64,000 nucleotides of DNA from Symbiodinium natans. Taxonomy: Eukaryota; Sar; Dinophyceae; Suessiales; Symbiodiniaceae. Positions 42,222-54,310 of the stretch are shown here, in pieces. Made by a program: the position numbers and the translations under genes. Below the pieces are notes generated by a model. It saw only the letters and a program-made list of their open reading frames with translations, did no database searches and had not been told where the DNA came from. Positions within the stretch are counted from its first letter, which is position 1. Every line of letters starts with the position of its first letter. The DNA lies in contig CAJNDS010002546.1 in the NCBI GenBank assembly GCA_905221605.1, forward strand, positions 1,143,044 through 1,207,043. Direction: 5' to 3'.

Positions 42222-44101
42222 ATGCTCGCAGCACCGTGGCTCCAGATGCAGCCGGGTGCCAGTACAAGTAGCCGCGCGAGAGCTGACATGGCAGAGGCAG
42301 GCGAACCTTTGCTTCCCGCGTCGGAGAAGGAGAAAGGGGCCAAGGAGGCCAAAGATGTCTCCGGCGGAGTGCTCCACTCACATCTGCCCCTGGATGTCCG
42401 AAAGCAATGGTATGCCATTGCCCTGAGTAAGGATCTTCCGAAGGCCAAGCCTGGTCAAGTCGGTGCGGCTGCGGCGGCCCCAATGTCTACATCGCTGCTG
42501 GGAGATCCGCTGGTGCTTTGGAGGGATCTGGAGGGGAAGGCTTTCTGCGTGGCGGACAAGTGCCCACATCGCTCGGCGCCGCTATCACTTGGGAAGGTGA
42601 ACGGGGACACGGGGCACATGGAGTGCATCTATCACGGCTGGCAGATTGATGGATTGTCCGGGCGAGTCGTGGAAATCCCGGCCATCATGGAAGACAAGAC
42701 CATCCCTTCCAACGCGAAGGTGCGAGTCTACGCGCTCTATGAGCAGGATGGCGTTGTGTATGTTTGGGCGGGTGATGCCGAGGATGCTGTAGGAGCAGCG
42801 AGCCCTCCAAGGGACACAAGTGACTCTGGAATGCCATTAGCTGACTCCAGCAGTGGCTTTGTGATGTCGGCTATGTGTGTGGACTTGCCCATCGACCATG
42901 CGCTCATGGTCGAAAACTTGTTGGACCCTGCGCACATTCCGTTTGCCCACGAGGGCACCATTGGTAGCCGCAAGAAGATTGAGCGCCTTCAGATGACAGT
43001 GACGAAAACTACCAATGGGCTTCGCGGCTCTGTGAAAGAAGGACATGGTCTCTCTAGGTTTCTAAAGGGCTGAGTACAAGTGAGGGTCCTCCACGTGTAA
43101 GGGGGGCTAGAAGGCACAGTGCACCATGCCGCATGTGTAGTGCGGTTGCATGATGTTCAGATAGATAGATAGATAATGTCTACATCGGCAGGCGTACAAA
43201 GGTTTTGTTTCTAGGAACTCTCGCCCTGAGGATACTACAATGGCTTCGAAGCTCCTTGCAATATCATCCTGCACACACCGCCAGTTCCTGGAAAGATGGA
43301 TATGTATCAGTACGTGGCGTGCACTCCGACGGCACCCGGTCAAATGCGAATGGTCTACCGTGCTTATCGCAACTTTGCCAAGTGGGCGGAGAAGATCCCA
43401 CCGATCCGGCGAATCTTCGAAGACATGAGCAAGAAGATCATCTTCCAGGATTACCAGCTTCTCCTCGGGCAGCAGCTGCGCCTTCGCGAGGGCGCGCTCC
43501 CATGGAACAGCACCATTCAAGTGGACTGTCTGCCTTTAGCCTACCGGCGATATTGGCAGCGAACGTATGGAAAGCGCAGTGAGGGACCCTGGTGGCGTGG
43601 ATGGGATGGGAAGCTGGAGGTGGAAGATCTGGACAGACTTGGCTCTTGGGACAAAGAGTTCGACTGCAATGGCTGCGCGGTGCCCAAGAAGCCACATCAT
43701 CCTCAGAAGCTCGACTTACCTTTCCAACTGTTTTTGTTCCAGTGTAAGAGTCTAAAAACGCTTGCTTGCGCGCCGCCTCTGCAGCCGGGCTGGCCCCACG
43801 CAGGGAGTAGCGCGCGCAGCGGTCCTGGGAGGGGTCCCTGGAAGGTCCAGAATAGGGTCTGAGGGGGTGTCTGAGGGGGGGGGAAGGGTTCGGCTGGAAG
43901 CCGAATGTTCATGTGCTTGTTTTTGTTTTAAAGTCTTGCGCTGTGAGTTCCCTTCTCCACTCGAGGAATGTTCTCGAAATCCCTGGTGCAGCCGGACAGC
44001 CACTTCGGCCAGCGGGCCCTGCGCCATGGTGGAAGTTGTGGGCGCCTCCACTTGCTGCTGCGCTCCTCGCGGCAATCCTCACGCGCAAGGCAACTTCTTA
44101 G
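42222..44101 (+). CDS. Rieske non-heme iron oxygenase, pheophorbide a oxygenase-like
   Basis: Exon 1 (42222-43068; a second ATG is at 42288) joins exon 2 (from 43231) over a 162-bp GC-AG intron containing a GATA repeat. The Rieske cluster is visible as CPHRSAPLS...CIYHGW (CxH and CxxH), and the mononuclear iron site as ENLLDPAHIPFAH. Exon 2 has FEAPC and QYVACTPTAPGQMRMVYR, typical of the PAO/CAO/Tic55 branch, and runs to near 43700. A last exon ending at 44101 encodes a C-terminal membrane helix (APPLAAALLAAIL). Members of this branch are plastid-envelope or thylakoid oxygenases that open the chlorophyll ring or act on chlorophyllides. A role in chlorophyll breakdown is likely but substrate choice within the branch is not fixed by these motifs. 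Start and exon-3 borders are uncertain. Confidence 0.82.
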
Positions 44102-45686
44102 GTTTCTGAGGCGGATGGCAGAAGTCTTCCAGGGACGTGTCCGCACAAGTCTAGTTGGAACTCCGGTGAAAAGGCAAGACAGTGCGGGGGCCCTCATGCC
44201 GAATTATAGCTTGGCTTCCACAGGAAAGCAGCTTGCAGCTTATCATTCAAGGCCCTCCCCAGACCTGTCATGGGCGATGCACTCGCTGGACGGCTGCGCG
44301 AATTTCTCAGGTGTGGCTTGTCATCTTGTCTCGCCATGCATTTTTGAGCTTTCCGGACAGGATGTTGATTGCTGTTCACTGATTCACGACCCGCAGTGTC
44401 AAGCACAAGTGAAGGGTTCCGGGACTTGAGAGTGCGTTGCCTTATGGACTTGTAAGTCTGCACCGTTTTGCGGCTCAGATTTGGGGCGCAGGCGCCTGTG
44501 GCATGTTCATGGGGTACATGCCGAAGTTTCTTACAATGCGGTCAGGAAAGACCACCACCATGTTGTCCGAAGCAAGAAGCCTCAGAGCAACATGGCCTCA
44601 CCCTGCCGTGCAATGTTTCAGAATGCTGGAAAGCACTGTGACATGACTGCGTGGGACAAGGAGTGGCAGGCCAGGTTTGTTACGTCTCCTCTGGTTCACA
44701 CAAAAAGCTTCCGAAAGCTGCTCGTGTTGTGTGAGGCTTGAACTTGGATGAAGGCTTAGAGTTTCGATGGGCTTGGGATTGCTGGCTTTGGTGCCTGCAT
44801 GCATGTATGCATGCATGTGTGCGTGCACGCACGCATATGTGTGTGTGTGTGTGTGACCGTGCAACTTTGTGAACTGAAGCAATCTCCCCGTCATTCCAAC
44901 TTGTTCCCTGGCGCTTGGGGACGATGCGCCAATACGCATCACGCCAAAGACTAGAGTGGATATCTGCACACGTGTTACAATACAAGCTACTTTCTCCGAA
45001 GGCATGAGGTAGTCAGCAGCCCAGAACAGCCGCTCTTGCCGCTTGCGCTCCTGTTGAGGCGCTGGAGCCATTGTGTTTCGCCGGGCGCTCAGATCTGTGT
45101 TGCTGAAAACCTCGGCAAGTCCCTGGCGACTGTTTTTGGGGGGGCGAAGGGTGCGTACGTGTAGGGGTTTGGGGTGCTTCACGTCCAGGGCCATGCAAGA
45201 ACTGAGCTCGAAACGCCTCGGCTCAACAAGGTGACGGAGGTTGGGGGCCTGTGAGGGGGGCACTCGTCCTGGATGCGGTGCCTTTTTTCTAGTGGGTTTC
45301 GAGAAGGTATTTTCAACCCCCTCAACTGTAACCCACAAAACTTACGCATAACAGGTCAGTTCCTTTAGGGGGGTCTCAATCCAAATCTCCCCGGAATTCC
45401 TGTTCCGGGCCTCATCTGGCACTGCAAGCAGCACCCTCCGAGTTTGAGCACCATCAGACATTTGCGTTCCATTTGTGCCCAGCATTGGCGGACTTAAAGG
45501 AATGTAGAGGTCAACTCTTCGCCTGCGCCTGATTCTGGCAAACCGCTTTCATGTGCGGCTGTGCTTCGAGTCTCCCGTCAAGGCAAGGTACACTCTCTTT
45601 TTCCCCGTCTCTCTCTCTCCACCATAACAATCCCTGAACCCACCAAACAAGCAAACACTCACCAAGCCCATCTTCTCTAAACTCCT
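44102..45686. other. No gene supported
   Basis: Contains a TGCATG/CACGCA palindromic stretch and TG run (44790-44855). A long minus-strand open frame crosses this repeat and is probably chance. Confidence 0.45.
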
Positions 45687-45804
45687 GGGTAGGATAAGGG
45701 GGACCCTTAAAAAGGAACCCCTTCTGAACCCTCTTCTGGCTCTCTTAAGCAGGGACCTTATTCAGAGGGTCTATATCCCCAAGGGTCCCCCTAAGCCTAT
45801 CCCC
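45687..45804. mobile_element. TIR element between genes (family D)
   Basis: Left GGGTAGGATAAGGGGGACCC followed by TT pairs with right AAGGGTCCCCCTAAGCCTAT, about 20 bp of inverted repeat; 118 bp in all. It contains TTATTCAGAGGGTC, a motif also seen in family H modules. 45805-46033 shows no gene. Confidence 0.65.
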
Positions 45805-46033
45805 TATAAACAACTGCGGTCGGAGTCGGGCTGGCCTGGAGTGGGCCTCCAAAGGTTGTGATCTGTAATTTGCCCCCGCAGAATCAGTGTACCAGGTACT
45901 CAGGGTACAGTAGGACAACGCCCAGGGGGTCTCACCGATGGTTTTCGAATGTTTGGGTATTTTGAAATCCAGTGGCCTGAAGCATATATGAAACCTTCAC
46001 TGTCGCCCCCCAAAACAAAAAGCGGACTTAAGC

Positions 46034-48652
46034 ATGACAGCCATAGCCATCATGGTCCTTGGGTTGGCTGGGCTTGTTGCCAAGTCGGATGGTCGGGTTC
46101 ACGGCCCCCAGCTGGATCCCGAAACGGATCTCGACTGCGGCGCACGGCAGCTGGCGTACCTTTATGCCCAGAGGCTTCAACCGTGGCTTGCACCGCACCG
46201 CGAGGTCTTCGACGCTCTACAGCTGCACACGGTCTGCGGCCAAGTGCCTCCTGAAAGAGGAAGTGGCGGTGAGCAGCAAAGGGACCCAGAACCAGCTTCC
46301 TCGAATACCCGTTTGGGTATCTTCGTCAGCCCTGCTGGAGATGACAAGGGAGGCACTGGTTCTGAGGCCAGGCCATTTGCCTCCTTGCACCGGGCGCTGC
46401 AGGTGAGACGCTCTCATCCAGAAGCCCGCAAGATCATTCTCCGCGGCGGCGTCCATTTTCTTGGGTTGAACGGCACGGTGCATCTCGGTCCTGGCGACTC
46501 CGAGCTCGAGATTAGCAGCTATCCCGGCGAGGAGGCATGGCTGAGTGGCGGCATACCTCTGAAGGATGTAGCTTGGCAGAAGGTCACACACCCATCGACC
46601 GGGAGGAGTGTTTGGCGCACGAAGATGCCAATGGGCCATCAGAGCCACCAAATCAGGAGCCTGTTCACCCTGGAGAGCCATGCTCGACTCAACTGGGCAC
46701 GCTACCCGAACATGAATGTTGAGACGGATGCTTGGGGCTATGGCAGTCCTGGTCGAGATGAGCGGTACTTAACTCTGGATCATGTGGTTGAGTGGACAAA
46801 GCCTCCAGCCGGACATCCCACAACATCGACCGTCATTGATTTGACTGACCCATCTAATCCCACTGGCCACGTGAAGAATGACTCTTCCATGACTGCCTAC
46901 AACGCGTTCAACGTCGGAAGCGGTGGCGTCTGCGACTCGGTGTGGGATGGACCATCCTATTGGTGCGGCAATTCCAGCGCAGGTGGCTGGGCTGAAGTCG
47001 ACACTGCCGCGGCGAAGGCTGGAAAGCTCAACATTCCACGTGGCATGAAATGGAACTCTTCACTGACCCGCCTGTCGAAATGGAGCGATCCCCGCGGAGC
47101 TTGGATTCACGCATGGCATTCGCAGACGTGGGCGGTTCACATGTTCGAGGTTTCTTCCTTCGACCCGACTTCAAACGTCATGGGCTTTTCCCCAGGTGGT
47201 GGTTCGCAGGGTGGCCGGAACTGGTGCAGGTGTGATGAGTGTCCCTATGCTGGCGGCCTATGGACATCCAGTGGTAACTGGTGCGATCGAAAGGAGGCGG
47301 CCCACCAAAACACTCGCATAATAGGAGGTAACTGGATCGCCCAAGGCATTTTTGAAGAGCTCGACGAGCCCGGAGAATTCTGGTACAATGCCTCTTCCGC
47401 AAATCTATGGGTCTGGCCGAATACCACAGATCCCAACCCACCACGAGACCTGGTGGTGCCAGTGCTTGAAACTCTTGTAGCAGTGCAGGGTGCCAAGAAC
47501 GTAGCGTTCAGGAACGTTGGCTTTCGTGATGCTGCGTCCACAATCTACCGTCGATGGGGCGTGCCGTCGGGCGGCGATTGGGCTCTGCATCGCAGTGCTG
47601 CGCTCTTTCTTGAGGGAACGGAGAACACATCAGTGAGCAACTGCACGTTCAGGCGGCTGGATGGAAACGCAGTCCTTCTCGCCGGCTACAATCGGGGATG
47701 CCTCATCTCCAAGAGCCGCTTCCAGTGGATTGGCCAGAATGCGGCGGGAGCTTGGGGGGATACCAAGAACGGTTGGGATGGCACAACAGGCACCCAACCC
47801 CGGGGCACCGTTGTCGAAGACTCCATCTTCCACGATGTCGGGCTGTATCAGAAGCAGTCGTCGGCTTGGTTCCAGGCGAAGACAGCCCAGACGACACTGA
47901 GAGGCAACATCATGTTCAATCTGCCGCGGGCGGCGATTAACTTCAATGACGGCTTCGGAGGTGCCAACATCGTTGCGAACAATCTCATGTTCAACACTTG
48001 TCGGGAAAGCGGGGATCATGGCCCGATCAACACTTGGGATCGCATGCCTTTCTTGACCGACATAAGGAGCGGCATGCAGAATCCTTCATTCCAGCCAGCA
48101 CTGAACGAAGTCAGGGACAACTTCATCTTCGCGAACTACGGTGCCTCGCAAGGTATCGACAATGACGATGGGTCCAGTTTCTGGTGGATCCATGACAACG
48201 TCTTCTACGACGCCGACGGGTTCAAAATGGATTACGGAGGCCACGGAAGCACGTTCGAGAGTAATCTGGTGTTCAGCAAGAGGGGCGGCGGTCAGTGCAT
48301 TGGCACAGGAGACTTTCTCAAAGGGCTTGGGGACATCTTCCGGAACAATACCTGCTGGATCCGTGGCCCTGGAAAGAAAGACGACGTTGTGGGCTCCACA
48401 AGTTGCGACCCGGCAGTCATGAACCTCGACGACAACATCTTCGGCACCACGATGGGCACGGCCAGGATGAGCTGTGGCTCTCGTCACATTGCGATCAAGG
48501 AGCTCGTCAAAGCCACAGGGGTTGGGAAAGGATCTGTGGCCCAGAAGTTGCCATCAGCCGAACACCTCTTGGAGCAGCTTGCGGTGTGGCTGCGATTGCC
48601 AGTGCCTCCAAGCCGTGCACGCGCGGAAGGGCAAGCGGCCCTGTACGTTTGA
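46034..48652 (+). CDS. Secreted right-handed parallel beta-helix protein
   Basis: An intron-free 872-residue protein with a signal peptide (MTAIAIMVLGLAGLVAKSDG). After a variable 90-residue region comes the typical opening of this class, FVSPAGDDKGGTGSEARPFA, followed by ALQ and IILRGGVHFLG. Later turns carry NVAFRNVGFRDAAS, NTSVSNCTFRRLDGNAVLL and similar repeats that stack into a pectate-lyase-like helix. Related proteins are polysaccharide lyases, glycoside hydrolases or adhesins; catalytic residues cannot be picked by eye, so activity is open. Multiple Asn-Ser/Thr sites and scattered cysteines fit an extracellular or cell-surface role. No introns, but no spliced-leader relict is visible upstream either. 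Confidence 0.8.
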   Translation: MTAIAIMVLGLAGLVAKSDGRVHGPQLDPETDLDCGARQLAYLYAQRLQPWLAPHREVFDALQLHTVCGQVPPERGSGGEQQRDPEPASSNTRLGIFVSPAGDDKGGTGSEARPFASLHRALQVRRSHPEARKIILRGGVHFLGLNGTVHLGPGDSELEISSYPGEEAWLSGGIPLKDVAWQKVTHPSTGRSVWRTKMPMGHQSHQIRSLFTLESHARLNWARYPNMNVETDAWGYGSPGRDERYLTLDHVVEWTKPPAGHPTTSTVIDLTDPSNPTGHVKNDSSMTAYNAFNVGSGGVCDSVWDGPSYWCGNSSAGGWAEVDTAAAKAGKLNIPRGMKWNSSLTRLSKWSDPRGAWIHAWHSQTWAVHMFEVSSFDPTSNVMGFSPGGGSQGGRNWCRCDECPYAGGLWTSSGNWCDRKEAAHQNTRIIGGNWIAQGIFEELDEPGEFWYNASSANLWVWPNTTDPNPPRDLVVPVLETLVAVQGAKNVAFRNVGFRDAASTIYRRWGVPSGGDWALHRSAALFLEGTENTSVSNCTFRRLDGNAVLLAGYNRGCLISKSRFQWIGQNAAGAWGDTKNGWDGTTGTQPRGTVVEDSIFHDVGLYQKQSSAWFQAKTAQTTLRGNIMFNLPRAAINFNDGFGGANIVANNLMFNTCRESGDHGPINTWDRMPFLTDIRSGMQNPSFQPALNEVRDNFIFANYGASQGIDNDDGSSFWWIHDNVFYDADGFKMDYGGHGSTFESNLVFSKRGGGQCIGTGDFLKGLGDIFRNNTCWIRGPGKKDDVVGSTSCDPAVMNLDDNIFGTTMGTARMSCGSRHIAIKELVKATGVGKGSVAQKLPSAEHLLEQLAVWLRLPVPPSRARAEGQAALYV

Positions 48653-49020
48653 CTACAACGCATGACAGTTTTAGGGCTGCACATGGGAGACTGCCTTCGC
48701 CCGCAGCGAGAAAAACAGAGGCAACAAAACATGAAACACAAAACAATGCGCCCGTCTTGAAAGCCTATGTTGGCTGCAAAGAAGCAGGCGGCCGAGGGGA
48801 TCAGCAATTGAGTAGCCGGCCTCCGGAAAAGCAAAATGGACATCTGGAATCAGACAGAGAAATCTTGAAGGTATGTCTTGTGGCCCAAGCTTCAAGCAGA
48901 CATTTTTTGTTGACGTAAGGCCGCAAGATGAGTCTGTGGGCGGCTCGGTGCGATGCAGTCACTTGGGGTTGCGGGCTAGTGGCGTTGTTCTGGCTTAGCA
49001 TCCGATGTGCTGTTGTGGGT
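48653..49020. other. No gene seen
   Basis: 3' flank of the beta-helix gene. A frame-shifted continuation of that open frame runs to 48918 and is not considered real. Confidence 0.5.
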
Positions 49021-49095
49021 CCCTAAACCCTAAACCCTAAACCCTAAACCCTAAACCCTTAAACCCTAAACCCTAAACCCTAAACCCTAAACCCT
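49021..49095. repeat. Interstitial telomeric array, C-rich strand
   Basis: About ten CCCTAAA units, one with an extra T. Confidence 0.95.
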
Positions 49096-49184
49096 CCATT
49101 TTTTTGTCAAGGCAGAGGTGTTGACAAGGAAGGGCGATCTTGGAGGCTTCTCGTACTTTTGCTGAGTGTTTTTGGGTTGGGTGC

Positions 49185-49403
49185 CTTGGGATGTTTCCCC
49201 CCTTTATACTAGCAGCTCCTGAATAGGGACTACAGTACCCCCTGTAATAATCCCTATTCTACGAGTTGCTTAAGAATCCCCAAAAAATAAAAGATGTTCT
49301 TCCTCAACAGGTAACAAAGGTATTGTTGTTTTTCTTTTTTTTGGGGTTCTTAAGCAAATAGAAGTATTAAGGAGCTGTCAGTACAGGGGGGGAACATCCC
49401 AAG
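49185..49403. mobile_element. TIR element with 8-bp target-site duplication (family F, copy 2)
   Basis: Ends CTTGGGATGTTTCCCCCC and GGGGGGGAACATCCCAAG are near-perfect inverted repeats. The element is flanked by the exact 8-bp direct repeat TTGGGTGC (49177-49184 and 49404-49411). The subterminal CTTTATACTAGCAGCTCCT and GAATAGGGA match the intron at 59890-60039. A second inverted pair inside (TTGCTTAAG at 49266, CTTAAGCAA at 49349) matches the element at 38819. It has no coding capacity, so it would be a MITE-like passenger. Confidence 0.75.
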
Positions 49404-49457
49404 TTGGGTGCCTTGGGGATGTCTACGGACCTTTCCATGCCCTCAACTCGTGCTCAG

Positions 49458-49662
49458 TAGGGTTTAGGCTTTAGGGGTTTAGGGGTTTAGGGCTTTAGGG
49501 CTTTAGGGGTTTAGGGGTTTAGGGGCTTAGGGGTTTAAGGGGTTTAAGGGGTTTAAGGGGTTTAAGGGGTTTAAGGGGTTTAAGGGGTTTAAGGGGTTTA
49601 AGGGGTTTAAGGGGTTTAAGGGGTTTAAGGGTTTAAGGGGTTTAAGGGGTTTAAGGGCTTAG
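49458..49662. repeat. Variant telomere-like array, TTTAAGGGG units
   Basis: TTTAGGGG and CTTTAGGG units pass into about eighteen TTTAAGGGG units. This 9-bp variant is not seen elsewhere in the window. Confidence 0.9.
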
Positions 49663-51712
49663 GTCTTTCCCGGCACCCTCACCCAAGCCTGGATGCAAAA
49701 GGGGCTTAGGGGCTTTGTCTTTCCCTTCGGGAGAGGTATCTCCTCGGACACCCTTGCTCCCAGACTGCCCCCTTCCCGCACCCCCATGCCAACATCCGGC
49801 ATGAGATCTTGAGGCTGAGTTGAAGCTCGAAGCCAGCCGCGCCAAGGCGCGCTGTCGTGTTTTTTTCAGATACCATGCCAAACCAGGGCGAGCTCTTCTG
49901 TGCACTGAAGCGGAGGGCCAGATGTCCAGCTAAAGCCACAGATGATACTGATGCAGGGGCCGGCCTTGTGTGGTGGACTGTGACCAGCTTCAACAACCGA
50001 AACACAGCAGATTTCTGGAAAGTCCAGAAGAATGGCTGTTTCAAGGCCCTCAAGCCTAGTACTCGTACCCGGAGCCCTATAAACCTCAACGGCGTCCCCG
50101 CGAAGTCCGAAGGGCCACGCAGGCGCCCCTGAACTTTGAGATTTTTTTTCGGGCCTTCCCAAGCTGCATACGGGCATGGTTTAGGGTTTAGGGTTTAGGG
50201 TTCAGGGTTCAGGGTTTAGGGTTTAGGGTTTCGGGTTTAGGGTTTAGGGATAGGAAGTATGAAAGTATACAGAATGTAGAAGTACTGTTGTACCGTGGGC
50301 GACCAACCACAGTGTGTCGGGAACACAACACATGACCGACTGTGCTTTGGCCCCGCAAAATCCGGTTGTCCATATATATATATATATATATATTGAACAT
50401 ATTTTTTATTTTTATTTTTGGGGGGGGGGGCTGCTCAAGGTAAGGTTTGGGCTTCAGGGCTCATGCCACCAATCGTACCGCCAGTGCGGTGCACGCAGCA
50501 TACCGCCAGAAAAGTCGGTGCATTAGCGCATCTTCAAAGCAGAAGCCTTTGCTAGTTTAACCGGGGGAGTTTAACCGGGGGGCTTGCGCAAGGTGCTTCG
50601 CTCCACTCTCCCCACCATCGCTGGATGTAGCCGCAATAGATCATGGCCTCCATTGACTCCCCAACTCTCCTCGCAGTCTGACCCATTCAGGGCACGGCAT
50701 GAGGGGCTCCGGACCCTTCTCAAGGCCAACGCCGGATCTGGGGGCTGTTTTGGGGTTTTGTCGGTACTTTGGGTCTTCTTTTTTGCGGCATTCGGGCTGG
50801 GGTGAATGATGGGCTTCCTTTGGTTCGGTGTGGGGGCTGAGAGCACCTGCACTGGGCTATTGGGGCGGCGCAGACTTGGATGCATCGGTTGTCAGAGGAT
50901 CCGGGAATTTATGTGCATGTTGGCCCAGACCCGAAGAAGGATGTCGGTTCAGCTGTGAGATGCTGTGAGACTTAGATCAGCCGAAGGCTCTTGCTACATG
51001 AGTGCACCTTGCCAAGAGAGTTTCCTGAACTTATCGGGGCGGCTCGCGCTTGGGCAGGTCTGTCTCTGCTAACTTCCGGGACTCAACCTTGGAGCATCTT
51101 TAAGCCTCCCGCAGGCCGGCAACAAGCTGAATAGGGCTGGAAGTGCATGGGGGCATGTTGAGATGCAGGGCAGAATTGAACAACAAGGAGGTGTGCTGCG
51201 AATGAGATGACGAGAATCGTGGACTAGAAGAGTACGATGGCGAGTATGCAGAACGCAGGCAAACTGATCTCAGCTTTGGCTACAGGATGTACTGGAGCTG
51301 GGGGGGCGTTTCCAAGCTAGACCTTGACAAAACAATCGGGATGCCAGGTTGTTCTCTGAATATTTTCTAGGCTTCGGCTGAGCTGACGGATGAGTGGCGA
51401 GATCAGCTGATGCCAGAACTGTTCCCGCGAGGCTCGCGTCGCAAAGGTCGATGAAGAGCTTGACAGGACGCAGACTCAGGCGTGGATTGCCGGACAGCAC
51501 ACCCAGTTCGCACAAGTGCAAAGAGGCACCTAAAGAAGCGCAGCAAACCGTGCCTAGAAGGATTTGGATGCTAGACGCCGGACGTTCAAGGCATGTTTTT
51601 TCTGGACTTCGGAGTCCAGTCACGTCCTGTCCGCCAGTGCCGGAGCGTTTCATGCGTTGCATTGAACAGAACATTGTGTTGGCAGTTAGCAGTTACTGAG
51701 CTTTTTGCACAG
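49663..51712. other. No gene supported
   Basis: Includes a telomeric array (50179-50249), a TA microsatellite (50374-50392) and a G run (50420-50429). Open frames near 49857-50132 and 51394-51699 have no recognisable family. Confidence 0.45.
50179..50249. repeat. Interstitial telomeric array, G-rich strand
   Basis: About ten units of TTTAGGG with TTCAGGG and TTTCGGG variants. Confidence 0.9.
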
Positions 51713-52141
51713 CTGCTCATGCTCAAGGCACACCCGGACAGGCATCACGAAGAGATTGTCGCAGAGTTCGCTCGGCACTAGCGCAGTTTAATCCAAGCCA
51801 GATGTCTAAGTCCTAAACTACACTATTAATCCTGAGACCACACCCAGGAATTCCGCCACCTGGGTCGCCGGGACCTATATCTGAGGGCACGCTGCTAAAG
51901 ATGCACACGCTGGTTTTGTTCAACGGCGCGCTGCACATGGCTTAGTAGGAACCTCACTCAGCAAGCTTCTACTTTTCACAGGCAGTTTCGCATTGTTTCA
52001 CACGCCGACCGGCGGAAGCAGGATGAAAGGGAAAAACATCTGGATGGGAGGTTCTTGGACTTTGCTCACCGGTCTTGTCGGCTGGCTGCTAGATATGTTG
52101 TGGAGCACCCTGAGCTGATGCCAGTCTTCAAGGATGAGTAG
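51713..52141 (+). CDS. Two-exon gene fragment, unknown protein
   Basis: Exon 51713-51774 follows a TTTGCACAG acceptor and joins exon 51982-52141 over a GC-AG intron of 207 bp (CTCG|GCAC...CACAG|GCAG). The frame is kept over the junction and ends in TAG. The product, about 73 residues, is charged and helical (AHPDRHHEEIVAEFAR, then HADRRKQDEREKHLD). No family is recognised. It is supported by the in-frame junction and the acceptor context only. The 5' part of the gene was not found. Confidence 0.4.
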
Positions 52142-54151
52142 TCAGGCTTTCATGCCAGCATGCGTTTCAAGACAAAGAACCTTGTGACGTGCCAGTGTGT
52201 AGCCCGTGCTTTGCTCATGCAAGCCGAGTTAGACGTCGGGAGCTGAGCAATAGTGATTGGCCGGTCCTTTCTGTTTTGAAGTACATGCCATGTGTTCCGT
52301 ATGCTCGGAGATGCCTACACCACACCAGTTCTGTCGCCATGTGTTAAGGCGTGCCGCCCAACAAAAGGCGGCGTAACACAGCTCGCATGCCTTTCGGGGG
52401 AACGCCTTCAAAAGCGCTGTCGGGAGTTGGGGCACCATAGGAGCCCCGGGAGGCCGCAGCAGGTTTCTCACACAATTTCTGGAAAAGGGTCTCGGTCGCT
52501 CGGATCAAGTCCATCACAACACCAAACGCCCGACACCTAGTTTGCAATCCCCGCCCGCCTGCATTGGGTGGACACCCGCTGCCCGTCCCACAAGCCCCCG
52601 CGGGCACCAAACTTCACATTTCTGGCTGCTGGCCCCGAACATGCCTGCAGATTCTCAGATGGGGTTTGACAAATTCAGTGTTGTGCCTTTTGCCACATGG
52701 CGTGCCAAGGCGGTGCTTGCCTTTTCACACTTGTTGTGCCTAATCGCCTCCCAAGAGCCAAGGCCGTTCTGGCACACCAGAAAAAATTTGGGAGCGGTCG
52801 ACGGACTTGCTCGGCACTCAGTCGTGGCGAAACAAGTTCCGAGCCACAGGCCACGGCTGGCACTAATGGGCACTGCCACAACTAGGGGTGAGCCATCCTG
52901 CCCAAGCAACTTCCGTGGCAAAGAGCCTGCAATTCAGCACAGTGTTGACAGTGTTCTGATTTGAAAGTGTGGCATTGTCACAGCATTTGAGTCGTCGCAG
53001 AGATTGAATGGTGCAAGCGACCCGCAGCAAAGCAAAGCCCTCAACATTTAAAACCTTGGTAAGTGTTCAATTGTGTTTGTAGCTTCTCGTATCATGATGC
53101 GTATCACGCTGTGTCTAAGAGGACAGCTCATATCCGTCAGGCCTGTCCAGAGCCTGCAAGACGGCTCGGCAGGTGGCTGCGGTAAACACCTGGTGCATCC
53201 TTAACTATACGGCTTGCGTGAGCCCCTAAGCAAACCCGTCCGCGCTTTCATGCAGCCAGCTGACCTGAACCCCATGGCAGCCATGGCAGGTCAGAGCTCC
53301 GACACTGTCGACGTGAAGGAATCTGGGAAGTTCTTCAGCATCAATCTACTTAGTCCGAGATGTTGGAGCAGAAACTACCCTGCACGCTTGGCTAAGCCTT
53401 GGTGCGCTGAAGGACGGGCCCAATCCTCGCGCAGAATGGGCGGTAAGTTCGCGTGACAGTGCAACGCGTCAACGATTGACCTATACTTCTGCAGCAAAAT
53501 CCCCACCTTTATGACGATTGTACACTTCTTCCATAAACGAGATTCCAAGCATGTCATCTGGGTGAGTGACAATAGCTTTGTCTTCCTTTATGAAGAACTA
53601 AGAGAACCCAACACGACCACCGCGGAGCCACCTGAACACGCGACCCGTGGAACCTCTATCGGGCTCCTTGAGTTTGTGCTTCCACTCATCCACAGCATCC
53701 TGCCTAAGTTTTCTTCTTTGGGAGTCGACAAGTTGTGAACAGCACTACACGCAACGGCGCAGGAGCTGACCAAAGTTTCGGGACTGGCTGTATCCAGCGA
53801 AATCGAGATTCCTACTCGCGCGGCAATGCGCACGATTATTTGTAACTGTAACTGTAGCGTGTAGCTCAGATAGCCAACTTTGCGGCACATTAGGCGTCCA
53901 GCGGGCTGCTTTCTTGTCTATCTCACGCAGCTTTTTGAGGAGGGGCTTGACCGAGGCCGCAAGGTTGGGTTGCAAAAATCCCAGCCACTTGTGAAGCCCC
54001 TATATCTGTGGACGTCCGCGGTTTGTCACGGAGTCTTGGGGTGGACTCTGACCGTCGGTTACAAGATGGCAATGTTTAGAGCTGTCGTCCCCTTCTAAAC
54101 CTTTGAGACCGAGCTCGTATCACGGCGTCCGGGCAGTCTCTGGGCGCGTTG

Positions 54152-54310
54152 CACGCGCGCGCGCGCGCGCGTGGGTGCATGGGTGGATGTGTGGGTGGGT
54201 GGGTGTATGTTTGTTGTTGTTTTTTTTTTGTGTGTGTGTGTGTGTGTGTGTGTGCGCGGGTGTGTGTGTGTGTGTGTGTGGGTGGTTGGTTGGTTGGTTG
54301 GTTGGTTGGT
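54152..54310. repeat. Compound microsatellite (GC)n, (TG)n, (GGTT)n
   Basis: Alternating GC, then GTGGGTGG units, T run, TG run and seven or so GGTT units. Open frames over it are repeat products. Confidence 0.9.

Noticed and set aside
44598-45338. 246-codon minus-strand open frame
   Set aside because: Crosses a microsatellite, lacks a recognisable domain, and would be the only minus-strand gene in the window.
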